A DNA stretch of 64,000 nucleotides from Bacteroidales bacterium UBA1715 (lineage in GTDB: Bacteria; Bacteroidota; Bacteroidia; Bacteroidales; UBA1715). The DNA is taken from positions 1-64,000 of the forward strand of contig DCIX01000037.1 in NCBI GenBank assembly GCA_002317135.1, written 5' to 3'. The position numbers and the translations under genes were made by a program. This document shows positions 15,088 to 22,873 of this stretch, piece by piece. The notes under the pieces are model-generated. The model had not been told where the DNA came from and searched no databases. It saw nothing but the letters and a program-made list of their open reading frames with translations. Position 1 is the first letter of the stretch. The number at the start of each line of letters is the position of its first letter.

Positions 15088-17853
15088 TTATTTCTTCAAA
15101 TAAGGTTGTAAATATCGTGCCGTATATGATTGTTTACACGACAACAAGTCTTCTGGTTTACCGGCAAAAACGACATTTCCACCAGCATCACCACCATCAG
15201 GTCCCATATCTATAATCCAATCCGCACATTTGATCACATCAAGATTATGTTCAATCACCACAACCGAATGACCGCACGCAATCAAACGATAAAAGGAATC
15301 CATAAGTTTCTTAATATCATTAAAATGCAAACCCGTTGTCGGCTCGTCAAAAATAAACAAACATTTATCTTTTGATTCTTTTCCCAAGAACGTAGCCAAC
15401 TTCACACGTTGCAATTCTCCACCAGAGAATGTACTCGATGGTTGCCCTAACGATACATACCCCAAACCAACATCTTGCAAAGGCTGCAATTTCTTTGCAA
15501 TACTTTGCGAAATAGATGTTTTATCTTCTTTAAAGAACGTAATAGCTTCATCTACAGTCATATCAAGAATATCGGCGATAGATTTTCCTCTATACAAAAT
15601 TTCTAGAACTTCGTTCTTATAACGTCGGCCCTTACACTCTTCGCACACAAGTTCCACATCTGCCATAAACTGCATTTCCACCTTAATAACACCATCGCCC
15701 TTACATTCTTCGCAACGGCCACCTTCGGTATTAAATGAAAAATGAGCAGGTTTAAATCCTTGTAATTGAGCACCTTTCTGTTCCGAATACAATCTACGAA
15801 TATCATCAAAAGCCTTGCAATACGTAACCGGATTCGAACGTGTTGATTTTCCTATAGGATTTTGATCGACAAACTCTACCATTTTCACATATTGCGCTCC
15901 GGTAATGCCATCGCATTCACCCATAGTTTCGCCACCACCTTCGCCTAAAGCATGTAAAACCCCAGGATACAACAGTTTGTCTATCAAAGAAGATTTACCA
16001 GATCCTGAAACACCCGTAACAACAGTAAATACCCCAAGTGGAATTTCTACCGAAACATTTTTCAAATTATTCTCACGAGCGCCAGAAATTGTAATACATT
16101 GCTTCCACGGACGGCGAATCAAAGGAACTTCTATCTTCTTTTTACCGGACAAATAGTCCGCAGTAAGGGATTTTCCGTGATCAAGTAATTCTTTCATCGT
16201 ACCTTGGAAAACCACTTCTCCACCCAACGTACCTGCATTTGGTCCAATATCGATAATAGAATCCGCCGCACGCATAATTTCTTCGTCGTGTTCAACTACA
16301 ACAACGGTATTTCCTAACTGCTGCAGTTGTTTCAAAACATTGATAAGTTTCTCTGTATCACGAGAATGCAAACCAATACTTGGTTCATCCAACACATACA
16401 AAGATCCCATCAGATTGCTTCCCAACGAAGTTGCCAAATTAATTCGTTGCGATTCACCACCCGAAAGCGTGTTCGACAAACGATTCAGTGTCAAATAACC
16501 TAATCCAACTTCATCAAGAAAACGCAAACGTGTTTTTATTTCTACCAACAGTCGTTCTGCTACATTTTGCTCATATTCAGTCAATTGAATTGTATCAAAA
16601 AATGTACGCAGCCACGAAATAGATTTGTCAACAATATCGAGAATAGACAACCCAGCAACCTTTACATAACTCGCTTCTTTCTTCAATCGAGATCCGTGAC
16701 ATTCAGGACAAGTTGTTTTTCCACGATAACGAGCCAATAAAACACGATATTGAATCTTATAGAGATTCTGCTCCACCATATCGAAGAAATCGTTTATGCC
16801 GCCAAAATAGTGGTTTCCTTCCCAAAGAACTCGTTTTTGTTCTTCAGTTAATTCCGCATACGGACGATGAATTGGAAAGCCAAATTTACTTGCCGTCATA
16901 ACAAGACGATTCTTCCATTCGCTCATTTTGTCACCACTCCAACAAGCAACCGCATTTTCGTAAACCGACAAGGATTTATTTGGAATAACCTTATTTGGAT
17001 CAATACCCATCACTTTTCCAAAACCTTCGCAAGTAGGACATGCACCAAGCGGACTGTTAAAGTTGAACATAAACACCGATGGCTCTTCGAACAGCATTCC
17101 ATCAGCCTCAAAACGATTCGAAAAATCATATTTTTGTAGCGCACCATCTTCTTCTACCCAAAGTTCACACGCGCCATTTCCTTCACGGAAAGCTGTTTGA
17201 ACCGAATCAGCAATACGACCTCGTTGCGACTCTTCTGCTACAAAACGGTCTACAAACAAAGATACGCCATCGCTATCCTTGCCATCAAAATCAGCGATAC
17301 GAACCAACTTGCCATCAACAAAAAGACGGTTAAACCCTTCCTTCTCCAACACTTCCAACTTTTGTTGCAGCGAAAGCGGGCCAAGAATCAAAGGAGTTGA
17401 GACATAACAACGGCAGCCTGGTTTTGCCAAAACTGCATCAACAACGTCCTGCACAGAATGACGCTTCACTTCACAACCAGAAACTGGAGAAATCGTTTTA
17501 CCTATACGGGCAAACAGCAATTTAATATAGTCGTAAATTTCGGTTGAAGTACCCACTGTTGAGCGTGGATTTACCGCGTTCACCTTTTGTTCTATGGCAA
17601 TTGCCGGCGGAAGACCTGAAATAGAATCAACCTCGGGTTTTTGAACTTTTCCAAGGAATTGACGAGCATACGAAGATAAACTTTCAACATATCTACGCTG
17701 ACCTTCGGCATACAACGTATCAAATGCCAACGAAGATTTCCCCGAACCAGAAACGCCTGTTACAACAACAAAACTATTTCTATCGATTGAAACATCTATT
17801 TTCTTTAGATTGTGTACCGAAGCACCTTTTATAACGATTTGTTGATCTTCCAT
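15088..17853 (-). CDS. uvrA: Excinuclease ABC subunit A
   Basis: UvrA recognises DNA damage in nucleotide excision repair. The 921-residue protein has two ABC ATPase cassettes. The first P-loop is GVSGSGKSSLAF (about residue 32) with LSGGESQRINLATSLG; the second is GVSGSGKSSLIDKLLYP with FSGGELQRVKLATFLG. Zinc-module cysteines are visible (CPTCEGFG, CPECHGSR, CEECKGDG, CEECKGRR). Length is normal. I use ATG 17851-17853 (MEDQQIVIKGA), preceded by AAGGA about 14 bases upstream; the TTG-initiated longer form is less likely. It heads an operon with the glutaminyl cyclase and deaminase genes, and has a TATTTTTG box at 17872-17879. Confidence 0.96.
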   Translation of the reverse strand: MEDQQIVIKGASVHNLKKIDVSIDRNSFVVVTGVSGSGKSSLAFDTLYAEGQRRYVESLSSYARQFLGKVQKPEVDSISGLPPAIAIEQKVNAVNPRSTVGTSTEIYDYIKLLFARIGKTISPVSGCEVKRHSVQDVVDAVLAKPGCRCYVSTPLILGPLSLQQKLEVLEKEGFNRLFVDGKLVRIADFDGKDSDGVSLFVDRFVAEESQRGRIADSVQTAFREGNGACELWVEEDGALQKYDFSNRFEADGMLFEEPSVFMFNFNSPLGACPTCEGFGKVMGIDPNKVIPNKSLSVYENAVACWSGDKMSEWKNRLVMTASKFGFPIHRPYAELTEEQKRVLWEGNHYFGGINDFFDMVEQNLYKIQYRVLLARYRGKTTCPECHGSRLKKEASYVKVAGLSILDIVDKSISWLRTFFDTIQLTEYEQNVAERLLVEIKTRLRFLDEVGLGYLTLNRLSNTLSGGESQRINLATSLGSNLMGSLYVLDEPSIGLHSRDTEKLINVLKQLQQLGNTVVVVEHDEEIMRAADSIIDIGPNAGTLGGEVVFQGTMKELLDHGKSLTADYLSGKKKIEVPLIRRPWKQCITISGARENNLKNVSVEIPLGVFTVVTGVSGSGKSSLIDKLLYPGVLHALGEGGGETMGECDGITGAQYVKMVEFVDQNPIGKSTRSNPVTYCKAFDDIRRLYSEQKGAQLQGFKPAHFSFNTEGGRCEECKGDGVIKVEMQFMADVELVCEECKGRRYKNEVLEILYRGKSIADILDMTVDEAITFFKEDKTSISQSIAKKLQPLQDVGLGYVSLGQPSSTFSGGELQRVKLATFLGKESKDKCLFIFDEPTTGLHFNDIKKLMDSFYRLIACGHSVVVIEHNLDVIKCADWIIDMGPDGGDAGGNVVFAGKPEDLLSCKQSYTARYLQPYLKK

Positions 17854-17871
17854 TTTCTTACGTATTCCTTG

Positions 17872-17879
17872 CAAAAATA
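17872..17879 (-). promoter_or_regulatory. -7 promoter box of uvrA
   Basis: TATTTTTG on the minus strand matches TAnnTTTG and lies 18 bases before the ATG. No good -33 element is seen. Confidence 0.45.
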
Positions 17880-18142
17880 CGATTTTTCAAAACAAAACAG
17901 GTGTATACCCAAACAATTACACCAACATTATTCGATGGCAGGCGTACGGGCAGGGCTCTGCTCTGCTCCATATATTCCATTTATTTTGCCAATAAACAAA
18001 CCATTATCGTTTGTTATTGAAATAAATTGAGGCGTATGGCCATACGCCTCAACATTTTTTACATTTTTTCATAAATAACCATAAACAAACCTAATAATAG
18101 ATAACAGCTACAAAACAAACATAAAACCATCATTTTCATTGA
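17880..18142. other. Intergenic region between uvrA and the KilA-N gene
   Basis: The divergent gap holds a GC-richer patch at about 17938-17970 (GGCAGGCGTACGGGCAGGG followed by repeated CTCTG), possibly a decayed palindrome. It also holds the perfect REP-like palindrome at 18027-18052. No open reading frame or RNA gene is recognised. Confidence 0.6.
18027..18052. repeat. REP-like perfect palindrome, copy 1 (KilA-N left flank)
   Basis: TTGAGGCGTATGG is followed directly by its exact reverse complement (26 bp). The same core recurs at 19013-19036 on the other side of the KilA-N gene. The plan is shared with the GAGACGCACGG palindromes at the RAYT locus. Confidence 0.92.
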
Positions 18143-18174
18143 TTTGCAACCTTCTAAAAGACATTCTATATTTG
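18143..18174 (+). promoter_or_regulatory. Promoter of the KilA-N gene
   Basis: TTTG (18143-18146), a 20-base spacer and TATATTTG (18167-18174) match the Bacteroidetes consensus fully. It ends 21 bases before the chosen ATG and rules out the longer upstream reading frame as the coding start. Confidence 0.82.
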
Positions 18175-18195
18175 CCACACGCAACACATAACAAT

Positions 18196-18993
18196 ATGGC
18201 AAAAATTACTGTACAAGAGTCAGAAATCACCATTATATCGGTTAATAACAACGATTACATTTCGTTAACGGATATGATTAAAACAAAAGATGGTGATTTC
18301 TTCTTTTCTAATTGGCTAAGAAATAGAAATACTATTGAATTTCTTGGCATTTGGGAAAAAGTTTACAACCCAAATTTTAATTGTGCCGAATTCGACATAA
18401 TTAAAAGTAAGGCAGGGCTAAATAGTTATAGGCTTAGTGCTAAAGAATGGGTACAGAAAACTAAAGCAATCGGAATAGTCTCAAAAGCAGGACGATATGG
18501 AGGTACTTACGCACACAAAGACATAGCATTTGAATTTGCAATGTGGATTAGCCCAGAATTTAAGGTTTATTTAATACGAGAATTCCAACGCCTAAAAGCT
18601 GAAGAACAAAAACATCTTGGTTGGTCTGTTAAACGGGAACTTGCTAAAATAAACTACCATATTCATACTGATGCAATAAAACAAAACCTCATTCCCAAAG
18701 AACTTACCAAAGACCAAATAAACAAAATCTATGCATCGGAAGCCGATGTGCTTAATATGGCTTTATTTGGTATAACCGCACAAGATTGGCGATATGCAAA
18801 TCCTGACCTTACCGGAAATATGCGTGATTATGCTACCATAAACCAACTCATTTGCCTTTCGAATATGGAAAACCTCAATTCCATATTTATAAACGAAGGT
18901 TTGCCACAAAGCGAACGACTTATTAAACTAAATCATATTGCAATCCAACAAATGGAAATTTTGCAAAATATTGGACAAAATGAAATTGTATAA
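18196..18993 (+). CDS. KilA-N domain protein
   Basis: This 265-residue protein starts MAKITVQESEITIISVNNNDYISLTDMIK. It contains the KilA-N DNA-binding domain (about residues 10-120): FFFSNWLRNRNTIEFLGIWEKVYNP, then GRYGGTYAHKDIAFEFAMWISPEFKVYLIREFQRLK, the diagnostic block. A C-terminal helical region (about 130-265) is specific to a Bacteroidetes branch. KilA-N proteins come from phages and mobile DNA and bind DNA; some act with toxin-like or regulatory effect. No phage genes are nearby. The gene is a lone insert framed by identical palindromes 140-150 bases from its ends, which suggests spread by a REP-type process. It has its own promoter. Confidence 0.9.
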   Translation: MAKITVQESEITIISVNNNDYISLTDMIKTKDGDFFFSNWLRNRNTIEFLGIWEKVYNPNFNCAEFDIIKSKAGLNSYRLSAKEWVQKTKAIGIVSKAGRYGGTYAHKDIAFEFAMWISPEFKVYLIREFQRLKAEEQKHLGWSVKRELAKINYHIHTDAIKQNLIPKELTKDQINKIYASEADVLNMALFGITAQDWRYANPDLTGNMRDYATINQLICLSNMENLNSIFINEGLPQSERLIKLNHIAIQQMEILQNIGQNEIV

Positions 18994-19012
18994 TAAATGA
19001 TATCTATTTAAA

Positions 19013-19036
19013 TGAGGCGTATGGCCATACGCCTCA
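19013..19036. repeat. REP-like perfect palindrome, copy 2 (KilA-N right flank)
   Basis: TGAGGCGTATGG and its reverse complement make 24 bp, identical in core to 18027-18052. Both copies continue with ACA on the right. Confidence 0.92.
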
Positions 19037-19042
19037 ACAAAA

Positions 19043-19072
19043 ACCGCATAACCCAAAACGGAATTATGCGGT
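19043..19072. repeat. 9-bp stem hairpin
   Basis: ACCGCATAA (19043-19051) pairs exactly with TTATGCGGT (19064-19072). It lies between the KilA-N palindrome and the larger hairpin, between convergent genes. Confidence 0.8.
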
Positions 19073-19078
19073 ATAAAA

Positions 19079-19135
19079 CCCCGAAGGCTGGCGGTTTTGG
19101 GCCACTCCGTGGCTGGTAACCGCCATTCTTCGGGG
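19079..19135. other. Three-tier GC-rich hairpin, possible structured RNA or recombination signal
   Basis: Three nested perfect stems are seen: CCCCGAAG/CTTCGGGG, GGCGGTT/AACCGCC and GCCAC/GTGGC. Symmetric internal loops GCT/ATT and TTGG/TGGT separate them, and a TCC loop caps them. It stands 45 bases after the stop of the reverse-strand BACON gene. It has no following T run on either strand, so it is not a standard terminator. A run of ten Gs (19132-19141) overlaps its end. Confidence 0.75.
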
Positions 19136-19141
19136 GGGGGG
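19132..19141. repeat. Homopolymeric G10 tract
   Basis: Ten consecutive Gs lie downstream of the BACON gene stop, in otherwise AT-rich DNA. The length is prone to slippage, in cells or in sequencing. Confidence 0.85.
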
Positions 19142-19180
19142 TATTATATTTGTTGTTCTTTGGCTTGGAAATGGTAAATT

Positions 19181-20338
19181 CTACAAACTGCGCACAAGAC
19201 GCACAGACAGCCCGCCGCCGCGGTCGTCGTAGTACATGTCGGCAGTGTCGTAGAGAAAGCTCAGGTAGTACGCGTAGTAGTAGCCGTTAGCCGTAGACGA
19301 CCAGTAGTACCCGTAGGAACCCACGACATTCACGTCCGTACCGACGCGGTAGCCAGCAGCAGGAAGAAAAATGGCACCATTTGCCTCCATCTTGGCCCAC
19401 TCGTTTACTGTGTAAGTGTTGTTTTCTAAACCATTCATACCAGCTTTGAAAGCTACACCTGCTGGAGTTGACCAATCATCCGGCAACAATATCAATCCCG
19501 TTACGCCATTTACCGTTGCAGAACCATTCAACGAACTTGCATCTGTTCTTTCTTTTAAAACATAATTCCATTCATTATATGTTAGTGTTCTCCACATACC
19601 AGCGGTATTTCCACCGTTGCTTATCTTATTATATACACCCCAGTCGTAATTTGTTCCTGCTATGTCGGCATATTTATCAACTACAACACCGTAATCATTA
19701 TAATCTATACTTGTCATATACGGATATTTTGAGTTATAACCGCTTGTCCCCCAGCCGAACAAGTCTATCCAACCGTTGTATGTAGAAGAAATGTTTTTAT
19801 TTGCATCACCTATCATATCATATTGGTGTTCCGCAAAGCGCCACGTTTTTGTGCTTGCCTGATACTGCAAGTTTCCTTGCGAAAAATAAACCTGTTTATC
19901 TGCAGACACAGAGAATGCCGCTTTTATCACTCCGTTTTCTCCGTTCTCATCTTTGTCACCTGTTTCTTCTCCATTATTTTCTTCCTCAGAAGTATCCGTT
20001 GCAGATTGTGAAACAACGATAACCTTAGAATCGGAATCTATTGCAACAGAGAAATACGATTCACGGGATTGGCCGCTTGCGTTTTGGGAAACAGAAACCG
20101 TGATAGCACCATTACCCTTTCCGCCCATTGGAGAAATGCTAATCCAATCCGAATTGTTTTCTACATACCATACGCCGGTAGTTGTTACGCTTACAACCTT
20201 GGAGTCGGCTTTTTGAGAGAATCCAAGTTCCGTCTTCGAAACCTCCAATTTTGCTTCCGGTGTCGGTTCGTCACTACACGATGCCATTGTTATTGCACCT
20301 AAGCAGAACATAGCAATTGTTTTCAAGAAATGTTTCAT
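19181..20338 (-). CDS. BACON-domain lipoprotein with FISUMP-like, hypervariable-looking C-terminus
   Basis: This 385-residue lipoprotein has lipobox ITMASCSDE (Cys21). Residues about 32-115 form a BACON domain (LGFSQKADSKVVSVTTTGVWYVENNSDWISISP). An acidic linker follows at about 117-135. Residues about 136-385 resemble FISUMP / C-type-lectin-like modules (FSVSADKQVYFSQGNLQYQ, WGTSGYN, MWRTLTYNEW, ILLPDDWSTPAGV, YYWSSTA, SVRLVRS). The last 45 codons are GC-rich and made largely of TAC, GAC, GGC and AAC codons, while the rest of the gene mixes TAT/TAC and GAT/GAC. That pattern is what adenine mutagenesis of AAC codons by a diversity-generating retroelement would leave. No reverse transcriptase or template repeat is in the window. 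Expected location: cell surface, binding role. Dense hairpins lie just downstream and a terminator-like leader upstream. Confidence 0.82.
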   Translation of the reverse strand: MKHFLKTIAMFCLGAITMASCSDEPTPEAKLEVSKTELGFSQKADSKVVSVTTTGVWYVENNSDWISISPMGGKGNGAITVSVSQNASGQSRESYFSVAIDSDSKVIVVSQSATDTSEEENNGEETGDKDENGENGVIKAAFSVSADKQVYFSQGNLQYQASTKTWRFAEHQYDMIGDANKNISSTYNGWIDLFGWGTSGYNSKYPYMTSIDYNDYGVVVDKYADIAGTNYDWGVYNKISNGGNTAGMWRTLTYNEWNYVLKERTDASSLNGSATVNGVTGLILLPDDWSTPAGVAFKAGMNGLENNTYTVNEWAKMEANGAIFLPAAGYRVGTDVNVVGSYGYYWSSTANGYYYAYYLSFLYDTADMYYDDRGGGLSVRLVRSL

Positions 20339-20362
20339 GATATATAATTAAATTAAACAAAA

Positions 20363-20394
20363 AGCGACTCCCCTGCTTGCGCAGAAAAGTCGCT
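20363..20394 (-). promoter_or_regulatory. Attenuator-like hairpin in the leader of the BACON gene
   Basis: Read on the minus strand, AGCGACT pairs with AGTCGCT around an inner CTGC/GCAG stem and is followed by TTTTTG, the form of an intrinsic terminator. It lies between the likely promoter (20520-20527) and the start codon at 20338. It may therefore stop transcription before the gene. Confidence 0.6.
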
Positions 20395-20519
20395 CCATAA
20401 TTCAAAATAAGATAGGGTTACACTATACGTGTATATACAACCATTTGGATTTTCCAAATAATTGTGGCACAAATTGTTATTTAATCTCGCTATTCCCACA
20501 CAATTGGTTTTTGATTGTA

Positions 20520-20527
20520 CAAATATA
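20520..20527 (-). promoter_or_regulatory. -7 promoter box of the BACON gene
   Basis: TATATTTG on the minus strand matches the consensus. It implies a leader of about 175 bases. The -33 element is not clear. Confidence 0.45.
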
Positions 20528-20531
20528 GGAA

Positions 20532-20567
20532 AATAATTGATAATTGAAAATGGACAATTGATAATTA
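20532..20567. repeat. AT-rich dispersed repeat (ATTGATAATTG type)
   Basis: Alternating units AATTGATAATTG and GACAATTGATAATT occur here. A related series fills 31218-31335. No gene is involved. This looks like a short dispersed intergenic repeat. Confidence 0.5.
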
Positions 20568-20710
20568 TTCGGAACCACCAACTTTAGTCTTGTAGCTCTA
20601 TGTCGTTTTCCAGAAACTCTTTCATTTTCTATAAAATCCTCAATCATAAAAACAATGCAACCCCTACGGGGATGTTTGTTTTTTTGCGGAATATTGGATT
20701 TATTTTTTTT

Positions 20711-20741
20711 TGAATTTCCCCACCTATTTATTACATTTGTC
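20711..20741 (+). promoter_or_regulatory. Promoter of the vitamin B12 uptake operon
   Basis: TTTG (20711-20714), a 19-base spacer and TACATTTG (20734-20741) match the Bacteroidetes consensus exactly. It lies immediately before the cobalamin riboswitch. Confidence 0.82.
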
Positions 20742-20747
20742 ACAGAA

Positions 20748-20915
20748 TTGGTGCTGACACACTTTGGTGTGGATGTGAAAAGGGAATCAGGTGCAAAACC
20801 TGAACTGTTTCCGCAGCTGTTAATTCCGTACAGTTCTATACAAACGGGCATCACTGTTCTTTTGAATGGGAAGATCAGTATAGAATGGGATAAGTCAGAA
20901 GACCTGCCAAATCTA
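20748..20915 (+). ncRNA. Cobalamin riboswitch
   Basis: The conserved B12-box region AAAGGGAATCAGGTGCAAAA continues with CCTGAACTGTTTCCGCAGCTGT (20781-20822). The 3' conserved block GTCAGAAGACCTGCC is at 20896-20910. GGTGC with a GACACAC...GTGTG hairpin opens the element. It sits between a perfect promoter and the BtuB-like gene, so B12 should repress that operon. The boundaries are approximate. Confidence 0.93.
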
Positions 20916-20954
20916 CATACTTACCAAATGAGCGTGAAAATCATTTTGTAACAA

Positions 20955-22862
20955 ATGAAAAGACAACTGAGTGTACTTTTTTCGTTGCTTATAGCAGTGC
21001 CTTCGCTATGCCAATCCGTAACCGATACGGTTCAAATTGACATTGTGCCGATTTATGCACAACCGTCATTCTTTAACGACGGTGCAAAACGAGTTGAGTT
21101 TGACTCACTTACGCTACAAACAAGTCTCAGCAGTTCATTAAGCGACTTACTATCCCATTCTACCGCACTCATACTTAAAAATTATGGAACGGAAGGAATG
21201 TCCAGCTCTGTTTCACTACGTGGAGGCGGTGCTACACGTACACAGATTTCGTGGGAAGGATTTCCATTAAATGCAAATTCAAATGGCGAAAACAACATTT
21301 CGCAAATACCTGTTTCTGGCTTCTCTACTATAGCTATTGACCATAGCGCATCGGCTACGCAATTCGGAAACGGCACATTCGGCGGCGCCATAGAACTAAA
21401 AAACAAACCTGTTTGGAGAAAACAAGTAAAAGCATCGTGCCTACTTTCTGCCGCAAGTTTCGATACATACAAAACAAACGTTGGATATACCATCGGAAAC
21501 AAAAACATTCAATACTCAGGTTCAATATTTTATACAACATCTGAAAGCGATTTTGAATATTATGACTATGTGCGCTTAGAAAACGAACGACGCAAAAATG
21601 CAGAATTCACCCAATGGGGAACGATACAAAATCTGCACATAAAATTCTCGGAACACATTTTTGCCCATGGTGCTCTTTGGTATCAGGTAAACAAATCAAA
21701 TTTGCCTGCGTTATTAGGAAGCGACCCTAACAATGCGGAAAAACAAACTGATTCACTGTTCCGTGCTGTAGCATCATTACAAATGATTTATCCAAAAACA
21801 AGAGTCATTTACAAAACCATGTATATAAATGACTATGAATTATATACTAAAAAAATCACTCCTTCGGCAGAATTGTACTCTACTTATAGTGAAATAGCAA
21901 ACATAAGTAACATGCATTCACTGCAATTACGGCAACGATTAAGCAAAACTCTATCATTTAGTGCTGAGGCCCAAGGAAAAATTGCTAAAGCAAATGTCGG
22001 CGACTATGGTGGCGAAAAACGAGAGAATTCCATTGCAGGAATTGCTGCTATTCAATACAAACAGAGTGACTTTGCTAGTTCATTTTCTATTCGCAAGGAA
22101 TGGAACTCACAATACAAAATTCCATATATCGTAAACATTGGTGCCGACTATGCTTTATTGCACAAAAAACTTATAATTCGCACAACGGCAGGAAACAAAT
22201 ACAGAACCCCTACCTTTAACGATTTGTATTGGGTAGCATGGGGAAATCCTGACTTAAAACCAGAACATGGATTTTCGGCAGAAAGTGGTTTTACTTACAA
22301 AATCATCGCAAAAGATTCAACCGAATTGGCAACAGATTTTACCATTTTTCACGCTACTATCAACGACATGATAATGTGGACGCAACAAGGAGCTGTATGG
22401 CACCCCAACAACACTGCACAAGCGGTTTTACAAGGAATCGAACTAAATGCGAATTTCAACAAAACATTTAACAAATTTACTATTCGCAATAATTTTGCTA
22501 TAAATCTAAACACATCGCACATCACAAAAATGTACGATGCCGACGACAGCGACAACATTGGTCACCAATTATATTATGTACCAAAATTTGAATTAGCATA
22601 CCGACCACAAATAGAGATTTGGAATACAAATTTTAGTTTACATTTCCATTATGAAAGCAAGCGTTACTATGCGCTTGAAAAAAATCTTGACGCATACTTT
22701 TTAGCCGATTTAGGCATACAACATACCATACATTTTCAGAAAACAAAATTGGTTATCGGAGGAAAAATAAATAATATCACAAATACAGTGTACGAACAAA
22801 TTCGTTCCTACCCTCTTCCAAAACGAAATTACGAAATCAGTATTCAATTTTTTATTAACTAA
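20955..22862 (+). CDS. TonB-dependent vitamin B12 receptor (BtuB-like)
   Basis: This 635-residue outer-membrane receptor has signal peptide MKRQLSVLFSLLIAVPSLCQS. Its plug domain (about residues 50-150) has DLLSHSTALILKNYGTEGMSSSVSLRGGGATRTQISWEGFPLN, and a 22-strand barrel ends with the usual aromatic C-terminal strand (YEISIQFFIN). The late barrel motif FRTPTFNDLYW-like (YRTPTFNDLYWVAWGNPDLKPEHG) is typical. The cobalamin riboswitch directly upstream and the BtuG-like lipoprotein 11 bases downstream support corrinoid import. The substrate is inferred from this context. The barrel is of normal length. Confidence 0.9.
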   Translation: MKRQLSVLFSLLIAVPSLCQSVTDTVQIDIVPIYAQPSFFNDGAKRVEFDSLTLQTSLSSSLSDLLSHSTALILKNYGTEGMSSSVSLRGGGATRTQISWEGFPLNANSNGENNISQIPVSGFSTIAIDHSASATQFGNGTFGGAIELKNKPVWRKQVKASCLLSAASFDTYKTNVGYTIGNKNIQYSGSIFYTTSESDFEYYDYVRLENERRKNAEFTQWGTIQNLHIKFSEHIFAHGALWYQVNKSNLPALLGSDPNNAEKQTDSLFRAVASLQMIYPKTRVIYKTMYINDYELYTKKITPSAELYSTYSEIANISNMHSLQLRQRLSKTLSFSAEAQGKIAKANVGDYGGEKRENSIAGIAAIQYKQSDFASSFSIRKEWNSQYKIPYIVNIGADYALLHKKLIIRTTAGNKYRTPTFNDLYWVAWGNPDLKPEHGFSAESGFTYKIIAKDSTELATDFTIFHATINDMIMWTQQGAVWHPNNTAQAVLQGIELNANFNKTFNKFTIRNNFAINLNTSHITKMYDADDSDNIGHQLYYVPKFELAYRPQIEIWNTNFSLHFHYESKRYYALEKNLDAYFLADLGIQHTIHFQKTKLVIGGKINNITNTVYEQIRSYPLPKRNYEISIQFFIN

Positions 22863-22873
22863 ATATTTAAACA

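Noticed and set aside
14061..17853. DNA-repair role for the genes behind uvrA
   Set aside because: Glutaminyl cyclase and MTA/SAH deaminase have unrelated functions; cotranscription alone does not support a repair role.
19181..20338. Complete diversity-generating retroelement
   Set aside because: Only a possible variable region is present; no reverse transcriptase, accessory gene or template repeat was found in the window.
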